Assembly: GCA_964636325.1 (NCBI GenBank)
Contig: CAZWRV010000118.1
Location: 1 to 17,440, forward strand
Direction: 5' to 3'
Origin: CAZWRV01 sp964636325
GTDB taxonomy: Bacteria; Verrucomicrobiota; Lentisphaeria; Victivallales; GWF2-50-93
DNA: 17,440 nucleotides
Shown one piece after another: positions 1 to 6,594 of the stretch. The notes under the pieces were generated by a model. It had not been told where the DNA came from and did not search any database. It saw only the letters and a list, made by a program, of their open reading frames with translations. Within the stretch, counting starts at the first letter, position 1; every line of letters starts with the position of its first letter. The position numbers and the translations under genes were made by a program.

Positions 1-10
1 CGAAAGGAAT

Positions 11-117
11 CGAGTTTCAGAGGAGTGTCGAACTGCGAGATTCGCAGTTCTGTCGTTCAGAAACTCGATGGAGGGCGAAGCCGTGCTGAGCTGCGGTTGA
101 GCTCGGCTCAACCCTCC
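11..117. repeat. Composite hairpin repeat, copy A (modules 1+2+3)
   Basis: This copy contains three hairpin units. Module 1 (11-67) has an outer 8-bp stem cgagtttc/gaaactcg (11-18 with 60-67) around an inner 8-bp stem with a 3-nt loop, aactgcga-gat-tcgcagtt (31-49). A second unit starts at gagggc (70-75), but its central hairpin is degraded here. A third unit is a perfect 8-3-8 hairpin, ggttgagc-tcg-gctcaacc (95-113), closed outside by ggaggg/ccctcc. The same unit in the same order recurs at 17331-17437, so the two lie as direct repeats at opposite ends of the window. The internal symmetry suggests a REP/BIME-like or transposon-end element; no transposase is visible. Confidence 0.8.
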
Positions 118-124
118 AGAAGAC

Positions 125-160
125 GACAAAGCTCGTGACAAAGTTACCGACAAAGATGGG
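125..160. repeat. 12-bp degenerate tandem repeat, three units
   Basis: The heptamer gacaaag begins at 125, 137 and 149, giving three 12-bp units whose last five bases differ. It lies between two copies of the hairpin module. No function can be read from it. Confidence 0.6.
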
Positions 161-212
161 CGAGTTTCAGAGGAGTGTCGAACTGCGAGATTCGCAGTTT
201 TGCCTACGTGAA
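161..212. repeat. Solo hairpin module 1, second copy
   Basis: Positions 161-199 repeat 11-49 exactly, including the 8-3-8 hairpin at 181-199. The right flank then diverges and the outer stem is only partly kept (cgagtttc at 161-168 against gaaatttt at 210-217). It is a truncated or decayed copy of module 1, without modules 2 and 3. Confidence 0.75.
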
Positions 213-222
213 ATTTTGGAGT

Positions 223-245
223 GCTGAAGCTTGCTTCAGCTTTTT
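223..245 (+). terminator. Intrinsic terminator-like hairpin
   Basis: The sequence gctgaagc-tt-gcttcagc (223-240) is a perfect inverted repeat followed directly by five T (241-245). A 7-bp stem with a 4-nt loop plus a U-tract is the shape of a Rho-independent terminator on the plus strand. It would end a transcript from a gene left of the window. It could instead be one more of the local hairpin modules. Confidence 0.5.
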
Positions 246-313
246 GCATCGGAGCTTGCGCAGTCCATAACGAAGTTACAAAGGAGCTCTTGGAATCAAG
301 GTACATCTCTAAG

Positions 314-328
314 GCGGGCTTCGCCCGC
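314..328. repeat. Small GC-rich hairpin gcgggc-ttc-gcccgc
   Basis: This is a perfect 6-bp stem with a 3-nt loop, about 90 bp upstream of the peptidase start, with no T-tract after it. It has the same short-loop style as the nearby repeat modules. Apart from this, positions 246-405 show nothing I can assign; no convincing promoter was recognised. Confidence 0.45.
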
Positions 329-418
329 AACCCAAAATTCAATGAATTCCATAGACACATGCACGCTTTTGCGCTAGAACTTTTTGAGAAAGTATCCTAA
401 ATCACAAGGAGGTCTGCC

Positions 419-1489
419 ATGAAAGTGAAGATTGTTACCAAGAAAGCCCTGCTGAGGCTGTCAATATTTTTTGTTATAATATCAATTGGACTTGCAATAG
501 GAGGCTGTATGATGATGTCCATGCCTGGTCAAAGCTACGAGGGGCCTTTCGTCCCTCTCGACGACTATGAAAAGGCGCTGTCCGGTTCTATGAAGTCGGA
601 TGTTGAATTCATGGCGGGGACTATTGGCCCCCGTAACTTCATCAACTACCAGAATCTTCAGAAGACGGCCGATTTCATCGAGAAGTCGTTCAAGGACGCC
701 GGCTACGAACCTAAACTGCAGAGCTACAGGGCAGAAGCGAGCATCATAAGCTCATGGCGCGGCGCACCGAAGAACGACCAGCTCGAATATGTCAACATCG
801 AGGCGGAGCTGAAAGGCGTCAAGCTTCCGGACGAGATAATAGTTGTCGGCGCCCATTACGATTCCCCGCCGGTAGACGGCTGCAAGGCGGCCAACGACAA
901 CGCCTCCGGGGTCGCGGCCGTCCTCGCGCTCGCCAGGTCGTTTGCCGGGAGGAAGCAGGGAAGGACGATCCGCTTCGTGGCCTTCACCAACGAGGAGCCA
1001 CCCTACTTCTGGACCCCCGGCATGGGCAGCTATGTCTACGCCAAGTCATGCAAGGACAAGAACGAGAACATCGTCGGAATGTTCAGCATGGAGACGATCG
1101 GCTACTACTCCGACGACGAAGGCAGCCAGAACTATCCCTTCCCGATCAACTACTTCTATCCGTCTAAAGGGAATTTCATCGCCTTCGTGTCAGATGTCTC
1201 GTCGAGATCGTTCTTGAAGAAGTCCCTGGGATTTTTCCGCGAAGGGACTAAATTCCCCTCACAAGGGGCGGCGTTCCCCGGCCTTGTCCCGGGCGTGGGA
1301 TGGTCCGACCACTGGTCGTTCTGGAAGATGGGCTATCCCGGTGTCATGATAACCGACACCGCGCCCTACAGGTATCCCTACTACCATACCGACAAGGACA
1401 ATCCCGACCAGATCGACTACGACAGGATGGCCCGAGTCGTCAAGGGTATGGAGAAAGTCCTGGAAAAACTAGCCAATGGTGGCGATTGA
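419..1489 (+). CDS. M28-family zinc aminopeptidase, predicted lipoprotein
   Basis: This 356-residue protein is a predicted exported metallopeptidase that removes N-terminal residues from peptides using two zinc ions. It starts with a basic N-terminus, a hydrophobic segment (about residues 11-29) and a lipobox ending at Cys30 (AIGGC), so it should be lipid-anchored outside the cytoplasm. The M28 metal and catalytic set is visible in order: His146 and Asp148 in GAHYDS, Asp160 in ANDNASG, the Glu192-Glu193 pair in FTNEEPP, Glu225 in SMETIGY, and His323 in YYHTDKDNPD. A strong ribosome binding site AAGGAGGT (406-413) lies 5 nt before the ATG and fixes the start. The length fits a single M28 domain without PDZ or PA inserts. 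The exact substrate is unknown. Family and localisation are well supported by motifs. Confidence 0.93.
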   Translation: MKVKIVTKKALLRLSIFFVIISIGLAIGGCMMMSMPGQSYEGPFVPLDDYEKALSGSMKSDVEFMAGTIGPRNFINYQNLQKTADFIEKSFKDAGYEPKLQSYRAEASIISSWRGAPKNDQLEYVNIEAELKGVKLPDEIIVVGAHYDSPPVDGCKAANDNASGVAAVLALARSFAGRKQGRTIRFVAFTNEEPPYFWTPGMGSYVYAKSCKDKNENIVGMFSMETIGYYSDDEGSQNYPFPINYFYPSKGNFIAFVSDVSSRSFLKKSLGFFREGTKFPSQGAAFPGLVPGVGWSDHWSFWKMGYPGVMITDTAPYRYPYYHTDKDNPDQIDYDRMARVVKGMEKVLEKLANGGD

Positions 1490-1518
1490 CAGGCGCTAAG
1501 GACTTCAGCCGCAGCCAC

Positions 1519-1554
1519 GTCAATCAGGTCAATAATGTCAATCAGGCCAATTAA
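1519..1554. repeat. 18-bp imperfect tandem duplication upstream of the MarR gene
   Basis: Positions 1519-1536 and 1537-1554 match at 15 of 18 bases; both begin gtcaatcagg. The pair ends 15 bp before the MarR-type ATG. It could be a slippage duplication or a direct-repeat operator. MarR proteins usually bind palindromes, so a regulatory role is speculative. Confidence 0.5.
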
Positions 1555-1569
1555 GCTCTAGGAGCATCA

Positions 1570-2034
1570 ATGAGTGAAAATGAAATCGATCTCCCTATGC
1601 CTTTCGATAATTCCGCGCACGAGGCGCTGATGAGCGTCCTGTGGACGGCGCTTATCGTCAGGAAGGAGTCGAAGCGTTTCTTCGGCGCGAACAGGATCTC
1701 GTCCGACGCCCAGTTCAACGTCCTCATGATACTGAAATATTCCGGGAAGACATTGACTCAGAACGAGATCGGCAAGCGGCTCCTGGTCGACAAGTCCAAC
1801 GTCACCGGCCTCATCGACCGGATGGAGCGCGACGGCCTGATTGCGAGGAAGGACGTCGAGGGCGACAGGCGCAGCTACCACATCGTCGCAACAGCAGAGG
1901 GCAGGCGGATAACCGATACGGTCGAAAAGAAGTATATGGCGAAGGTCTCGGAGACAATGAGGCTGCTCGGTAAAAAAGATCTGGCCGAAACCGTCCGCCT
2001 GATGAAGTTGATAAGGAAAGGCTTGGTGGAATAG
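1570..2034 (+). CDS. MarR-family transcriptional regulator
   Basis: This 154-residue protein has the length and layout of a MarR dimer: N-terminal helices, then a winged helix-turn-helix at about residues 60-110. The helix LTQNEIGKRLLVD (62-74) leads into the recognition helix SNVTGLIDRMERDGL (76-90). The wing carries the family signature of Asp95, Asp99 and Arg100 (DVEGDRR), and a C-terminal dimerisation helix follows. The start is supported by AGGAG about 5 nt upstream. It lies 80 bp after the peptidase and 145 bp before the large lipid-repair fusion, all on one strand, so it may control either neighbour or itself. MarR regulators often respond to small aromatic or lipophilic ligands; the ligand here is unknown. 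Confidence 0.93.
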   Translation: MSENEIDLPMPFDNSAHEALMSVLWTALIVRKESKRFFGANRISSDAQFNVLMILKYSGKTLTQNEIGKRLLVDKSNVTGLIDRMERDGLIARKDVEGDRRSYHIVATAEGRRITDTVEKKYMAKVSETMRLLGKKDLAETVRLMKLIRKGLVE

Positions 2035-2064
2035 TCGCGGTTGTTTCACGCAGCATGAACAGTT

Positions 2065-2143
2065 GAATAGAATTCAACCCTCCGACTTGTCGAATCCGCA
2101 ATCGGTGGAGGGCGGAATTCTATTCCGCCGCCGGTTGAGCCGA
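2065..2143. repeat. Alternative-hairpin spacer with diverged module 2/3 copy
   Basis: Two mutually exclusive stems can form. The long stem pairs 2065-2083 with 2107-2125 (17 of 19 bp) around a 23-nt loop. The short stem is perfect, ggcggaat-tct-attccgcc (2111-2129), and reuses the right arm of the long one. The piece from 2106 (tggagggcgga... to ggttgagcc) is a diverged copy of the repeat at 17388-17422. It fills most of the gap between the MarR gene and the MFS/PlsC/Aas fusion and has no T-tract, so it is not a standard terminator. It may be a mobile repeat or a leader structure. Confidence 0.65.
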
Positions 2144-2179
2144 TCTCAGTTATTGAACTAATGGATATGACTCATTTAC

Positions 2180-5100
2180 ATGGAAATCCGCAAGTCAACT
2201 TGGACGCGTTTCTGGCCGATTGCGGCGGCGCAGTTCTTCGGGGTCTTCAACGACCACGCGTTCAGGGCCGTCGCGATATTCGCCGTGGTGGGGGCGAAGG
2301 AGAGTTCGTCCGATAACGCCGCGTTCATTGCAATTATAACGATGGTCTATGCCCTGCCGTTCGTCCTCTTCCCGTCGCCGGCCGGATTCTTCGCAGACCG
2401 CTTTGCGAAGCGGAACGTGATCGTGCTGATAAAGCTAGTCGAGCTTTTCTTCATGCTGGCTGGTACGCTCTGCCTTGCGAACTTCGCAGCCTGGGGTTCT
2501 GCGCCGTTGGCGCTGACAATGTTTCTTCTGGCAACGCAGAGCGCGTTCTTCAGCCCGCCGCTCAACGGAATACTCCCGGAGCTGTTCAACGAGAAGGAAA
2601 TCTCGCACGTCAACGGTTTGAAGGAGATGCTGACGATGCTGGCGGTGATCCTGGGGATGTGCACGGGGATCACGCTCAAATCCCTTGCCGGAGCGCATCT
2701 TTACAAATGCGGGCTCTTCCTCTCGTGCTTTTCTCTTATGGCGTTCTTCATTTCGCTGAAGATAGTCCATGGGCTTCCGGCCAATCCCGCGGTCAAGTGG
2801 GCTTGGAACTGGTTCAAGGGCTACTGGGACGGCTTCAAGCTCATGAAGAAGAACAGAGCCGTATTCCTGTGTGTTCTCGGCGACGCGTTCTTCGTCGCTA
2901 TCGGCACGGCGATACAGGCCCTTCTCATCGTCCATGCGAAATACGCGCTGGGCCTGGCGAAGGAGTTCGAGCAGGGCATCATACAGCTCGGGCTCGCATT
3001 CGGAGTGGGACTGGGCTGCTATCTTGCGGGCAAGCTCTCCGGCAGGAAAGTGGAACTTGGGCTTGTCCCTTTCGGAGCGCTCGGCATAGTCGTGTTCCTT
3101 GTTCTTTTGACGGCACTGCCTGGAAATCCGGTCCATTTGCCTGAAATCGGAAAGATCGGCAGCCTCGGGATTTATCCGGTATTCATGCTGAATCTTCTAC
3201 TTGTCGGCGTCTGCGGGGGGCTATTCATGGTTCCGCTGAGGGCATACATGCAGCAGAAGACCGATTCGGAAACACGGGGGACGTTGCTTGCGAACGTGAA
3301 TGTGCTCTGCTTCGGCGCGATCATACTGGCGGGCTTCCTCATGCTTGTGCTTACCGGCGGGATTGAGAAGTCGGCGTCGCACAGCCTCATCGGGCAGGTG
3401 CAGAGCCACTTCCTTGATCTACCGGCCTCCGCGGTCTTTGTTGGGATTAGCGTCATAACTGTCATTGTCTCCGCCTATGCCGTGATGCTGCTGCCCGAGT
3501 TCATGCTGAGGTTCATGGTCATAATTCTCACGCATACCGTCTACAAGATAAGGCTTGAGGGCGAGGAGAACATTCCCGAGCGCGGCCCCGCGCTGCTCGT
3601 TGCGAACCACGTCTCTTTTGTGGACGGCCTCCTGATAACGTCGTGCTCTTCGAGGTTTGTCCGCTTTCTGATGTACGAGGACTACTACAACATCCCGTTC
3701 CTGAAGCCGCTCTTCAAGTGGTTCGGCTTCATAGAGGTTCCGCCGGCGGACAGGCCTAAGAAGATCATGGAGACTTTTGAACGGACGAAGGCGGCGCTCA
3801 GGGAGGGGGGGGTGGTCTGCATATTCCCCGAGGGCAAGCTCACGCGCAACGGGGTGATGGACGAGTTCAAGGAGGGCTTCATGAAGATGATTCCAGAGGA
3901 GCTGGACGTTCCGGTCATACCGGTGCGCCTCGGCATGCTCTGGGGCAGCATCTTCAGCTACTTCTACGGGAAGATAAGGATCAGGATGCCGGTGGAACTG
4001 CCTCACCCCGTGTCGGTGACAATCGGCAGGCCGGTTCATAAAGACATAAGCGCCTTCCAGATAAGGCAGATCATTTCAGAGATGGCCGCCGAAGCGGAAG
4101 GGAGGCCGAGGGAGGAGGAACGGCCTGTCCACTACCAGTTTGCGAAATTCGCAAAGAGGCGCCCCTTCAGCAGGACTTTCTTCGACCATGGAGGCGAAGG
4201 GATAAGGAATTTCAGCATGCTTGCGAGGGCGGCGATCCTGAGCCGCGAAATCCGCAAGGTCGCGGGGAAGGATGCGAAGTTCGTAGGCGTCCTTCTGCCG
4301 AACTCGACCTACAGCGCGCTGGCCACGCTCGCGGTCATGATGGCCGACAAGGTTCCTGCGATGCTCAACTTCACCGCGTCCGCCCAGGCCATGGACGAGG
4401 CCATCCGCAAGGCCGGGCGAGGGTGTATAATCACCAGCAGGCTCTTCGTGAAGAAGGCCGGGATCGCCGAAAGGCCGGAAATGTTTTATCTGGAGGATAT
4501 TGCGAAGGGCGTTTCATCTTGGAACAAGTTCCTGTGGACGTTTCTCGCAGCGGTCCTGCCGCACCAGGAGCTCATGAACATACTTGCGCCCAGATCGCAC
4601 CGAGACGTCTTCGAGACGGCGGTACTCCTGTTCTCAAGCGGCTCTACGGGATCGCCCAAGGGGATACTGCTTTCGCACCACAACATAAACAGCGACGTAT
4701 ACTCGTTCTACCGGATCGTCGGCTGGGACAGGAAGCGCGACAGACTTCTAGGAAATCTCCCGCTTTTCCATTCGTTCGGCCTGACGACTTCGTTCTGGAT
4801 TCCGTGCATGACAGGGACTAAGGTCGTCTACATAGCCAATCCGCTTGACGCCGCGCTGACCGGCGAGGCCATCGAGAAGAACAGGCTGACAGTTCTGCTG
4901 GCGACGCCGACCTTCCTGCAGATGTATATGAGGAAGTGTCCGGCGGAGCAGTTTAGGAGCCTGAGGCTTGTTATTGTCGGGGCCGAAAAGCTCCGCCCTG
5001 AAATAGCGGCGAAGTTCAAGGAGGTGACCGGCCTCGTACCGATCGAAGGCTACGGTTGCACCGAACTTTCGCCGGTGGTTTCCATCAACATTTCGAATTC

Positions 5101-5695
5101 CATGCTTGACCTTGGCACGAGTTCCGGGCCGCGGGGCTGCGTCGGAATGCCGATGCCCGGGATTTGCGTGAAGATTGTGGAGCCCGAGACCCGGAAGGAA
5201 GTTGCGCCGGGCACCGAAGGCCTCATGCTCGTAAAGGGCGCGAACGTAATGCAGGGCTATCTCAACGATCCGGAAAAGACCGCGGAGGTGATCCAGGATG
5301 GATGGTACAATACCGGCGACATCGCCAAAGTGGACACCGACGGCCGTATAACGATTACAGGGCGCCTTTCAAGGTTCAGCAAGATCGGCGGAGAGATGGT
5401 CCCGCATGAGCTTGTCGAGGAGATGATCCAGCGGATCTCGGGCGCCGAGGACCGCGTCGTCGCAGTCTGCGGAATCCCCGATGAGAAGAAGGGCGAGAAG
5501 CTGGTCGTCCTGCATACCGAAATGAAGCTCGCCCCGGCCGAGATCGTCGAAAAGCTGAAGACCGAGGGCAAGCTCCCGAACCTTTGGATACCCAAGCCGG
5601 AAAGCTTCCGCAAAATTGACAGGCTCCCTCTCCTCGGAAGCGGCAAGCTCGACATCGGAGCGGTCACCAGGCTCGCAAAAGAAACCTTCAAATAA
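2180..5695 (+). CDS. Three-domain MFS transporter / PlsC acyltransferase / acyl-ACP synthetase fusion (LplT-Aas type)
   Basis: This 1171-residue protein joins three activities of lysophospholipid recycling. Residues 1 to about 445 form a 12-helix MFS domain like LplT, which flips lysophospholipids inward (QFFGVFNDHAF near the start, ADRFAKRN, LNGILPEL). Residues about 452-640 form a PlsC-type acyltransferase with the HX4D box His477-Asp482 (NHVSFVD) and FPEG at 549-552. Residues about 665-1171 form an AMP-binding acyl-ACP/CoA synthetase with the P-loop SSGSTGSPKG (819-828), YGCTE (958-962), GWYNTGD (1041-1047) and the C-terminal catalytic Lys1156. E. coli uses separate LplT and Aas proteins; full fusions are known in other bacteria. 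ATG 2180 is the most upstream in-frame start (a stop lies at 2168-2170), but I see no Shine-Dalgarno sequence. A MarR gene precedes it. Confidence 0.92.
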   Translation: MEIRKSTWTRFWPIAAAQFFGVFNDHAFRAVAIFAVVGAKESSSDNAAFIAIITMVYALPFVLFPSPAGFFADRFAKRNVIVLIKLVELFFMLAGTLCLANFAAWGSAPLALTMFLLATQSAFFSPPLNGILPELFNEKEISHVNGLKEMLTMLAVILGMCTGITLKSLAGAHLYKCGLFLSCFSLMAFFISLKIVHGLPANPAVKWAWNWFKGYWDGFKLMKKNRAVFLCVLGDAFFVAIGTAIQALLIVHAKYALGLAKEFEQGIIQLGLAFGVGLGCYLAGKLSGRKVELGLVPFGALGIVVFLVLLTALPGNPVHLPEIGKIGSLGIYPVFMLNLLLVGVCGGLFMVPLRAYMQQKTDSETRGTLLANVNVLCFGAIILAGFLMLVLTGGIEKSASHSLIGQVQSHFLDLPASAVFVGISVITVIVSAYAVMLLPEFMLRFMVIILTHTVYKIRLEGEENIPERGPALLVANHVSFVDGLLITSCSSRFVRFLMYEDYYNIPFLKPLFKWFGFIEVPPADRPKKIMETFERTKAALREGGVVCIFPEGKLTRNGVMDEFKEGFMKMIPEELDVPVIPVRLGMLWGSIFSYFYGKIRIRMPVELPHPVSVTIGRPVHKDISAFQIRQIISEMAAEAEGRPREEERPVHYQFAKFAKRRPFSRTFFDHGGEGIRNFSMLARAAILSREIRKVAGKDAKFVGVLLPNSTYSALATLAVMMADKVPAMLNFTASAQAMDEAIRKAGRGCIITSRLFVKKAGIAERPEMFYLEDIAKGVSSWNKFLWTFLAAVLPHQELMNILAPRSHRDVFETAVLLFSSGSTGSPKGILLSHHNINSDVYSFYRIVGWDRKRDRLLGNLPLFHSFGLTTSFWIPCMTGTKVVYIANPLDAALTGEAIEKNRLTVLLATPTFLQMYMRKCPAEQFRSLRLVIVGAEKLRPEIAAKFKEVTGLVPIEGYGCTELSPVVSINISNSMLDLGTSSGPRGCVGMPMPGICVKIVEPETRKEVAPGTEGLMLVKGANVMQGYLNDPEKTAEVIQDGWYNTGDIAKVDTDGRITITGRLSRFSKIGGEMVPHELVEEMIQRISGAEDRVVAVCGIPDEKKGEKLVVLHTEMKLAPAEIVEKLKTEGKLPNLWIPKPESFRKIDRLPLLGSGKLDIGAVTRLAKETFK
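2476..2488. repeat. TGCGAANTTCGCA interrupted palindrome, site 1
   Basis: The exact motif has two 6-bp arms around one base, here C. It lies inside the MFS domain of the fusion protein and reads in frame as Ala-Asn-Phe-Ala. The other exact sites are at 4141, 14129, 15667 and 15916, all in the same reading-frame phase. Confidence 0.7.
4141..4153. repeat. TGCGAANTTCGCA interrupted palindrome, site 2
   Basis: The central base is A. The site is at the linker between the acyltransferase and synthetase domains of the fusion protein, read as Ala-Lys-Phe-Ala. A one-mismatch relative, TGCGAAGTTCGTA, follows at 4273-4285 in the same frame. Confidence 0.7.
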
Positions 5696-5706
5696 AATTA
5701 TCAAAC

Positions 5707-5794
5707 TCACACAAGGACACGAAGGCACAAAGCTTTTGGGGGAATTTGAACCAACTATGATTTTATTTCTTTGTGGCTTTGCGCCTTAGTGTGA
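5707..5794. terminator. Inverted repeat between convergent genes, possible bidirectional terminator
   Basis: Arms of 26 nt (5707-5732 and 5769-5794) match at 20 of 26 positions when one is reversed and complemented. They run tcacac...cacaaag on the left and ctttgtgg...gtgtga on the right, with a 36-nt loop. It fills the gap between the stop of the lipid-repair fusion and the stop of the AllA-like gene on the other strand. That position suits a shared transcription end, but there is no clear T-tract at either edge. It could equally be a dispersed intergenic repeat. Confidence 0.5.
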
Positions 5795-5809
5795 GAATTC
5801 ATATTGCTT

Positions 5810-6313
5810 TTAGCGGGCGATTTGCAGCATTTCGGTCTTACCGAGCTTCTTGACGACGCAGTCGTTGGCGTATGTGCGTTCCGGCAGCACGACGAGGGTG
5901 TTGAGCGGCTTGCCGTCCGGGGTGAACGGGGCGTGGTGCCAGACGCCGGCGCGTATGACGGTCATGGTGCCGCGCGGGACGCGGAAGACTCTTACCTTGT
6001 CGGCGGGAAACGGAGCGCCGGCCGCCACGGCCGGGGCGACGTGCATCAGCATGTCGTTGTCGAGGGCCATGCAGCCTTCCGCACAGCAGGAATGGTATTC
6101 CGAAACGTCGATGACAAGCGGTCGTTTTTCGATGCTGCACACGGAGAAGGAGACCGACGACGAGCAGTTCCCGAAGTCGCCCTGGAGCATGTCTCGGTAG
6201 AATGTGATTGGGGAAGCGCCGATCTTCTCGCCCTTGGGGCTGAGCATGTCCGCAAAGGTTCCGAAAGGCATGAATCCCTCGACACTCAGTTCTTCGACCT
6301 TGATTTTTCTCAT
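5810..6313 (-). CDS. Ureidoglycolate lyase (AllA)-like cupin protein
   Basis: This 167-residue protein has the size and cupin layout of ureidoglycolate lyase, which splits ureidoglycolate to glyoxylate and urea in allantoin breakdown. Visible features are a candidate metal or substrate site Glu73-His74 in SEYHSCCAEGCMAL, MLMHVAP (88-94), RVFRVPRGTMTVIRAG (108-123) and GVWHHAPF with His126-His127, the most typical AllA-like block. ATG at 6313 is preceded by AGGAGG (6323-6328, minus strand) at 9-nt spacing. No allantoinase, allantoate or purine genes are nearby. The neighbour across a 281-bp divergent spacer is a URO-D family gene, so the true substrate may be another small ureido or organic acid. 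Fold assignment is fairly secure; the reaction is inferred. Confidence 0.8.
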   Translation of the reverse strand: MRKIKVEELSVEGFMPFGTFADMLSPKGEKIGASPITFYRDMLQGDFGNCSSSVSFSVCSIEKRPLVIDVSEYHSCCAEGCMALDNDMLMHVAPAVAAGAPFPADKVRVFRVPRGTMTVIRAGVWHHAPFTPDGKPLNTLVVLPERTYANDCVVKKLGKTEMLQIAR

Positions 6314-6427
6314 GGCGGGAGTCCTCCTGTTTTAAAATTTGCCGCTCCAAGCTCTTCAAGGATGGGCTCTATGCGGCCTTGGCGAATTGTAATTTATCGT
6401 TTATTTCACCGGGTTGAATTCATTTTT

Positions 6428-6485
6428 TCAAATAAATCCTTGTTTTCCAGGATTTGTTTGACGGGTTGTCTTGCCGCGATACAGT
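6428..6485 (+). promoter_or_regulatory. Operator-like dyad overlapping a candidate promoter for the URO-D gene
   Basis: The arms tcaaataaatcct (6428-6440) and aggatttgtttga (6449-6461) pair at 12 of 13 positions around an 8-nt loop. The right arm overlaps a TTGACG hexamer (6458-6463). Sixteen bases later comes TACAGT (6480-6485), a possible -10 box reading toward the URO-D gene at 6595. The site lies between two divergent genes, the usual place for a shared operator. A second smaller dyad, ccatcg...cgatgg, spans about 6525-6550. The binding protein is unknown and no regulator gene is adjacent. Confidence 0.45.
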
Positions 6486-6594
6486 AACAGACGCAATCCA
6501 ATTCCTTGATGCGCAACCATACAGCCATCGATTTCTCCAAGCGCCGATGGGCCGGTAAAGATATTGTCCCAGCCAAAATCTGAAAGGAAATGCC

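Noticed and set aside
1..418. CRISPR array
   Set aside because: The repeats differ in length and spacing and are self-complementary hairpin modules without regular spacers; no cas gene is present.
1567..2049. Minus-strand open frame of 160 codons over the MarR gene
   Set aside because: It mirrors the MarR gene, lacks a ribosome site and has no domain.
5804..6487. Plus-strand open frame of 227 codons over the AllA-like gene
   Set aside because: The minus strand carries the cupin motifs and a strong ribosome site; the plus frame has neither.
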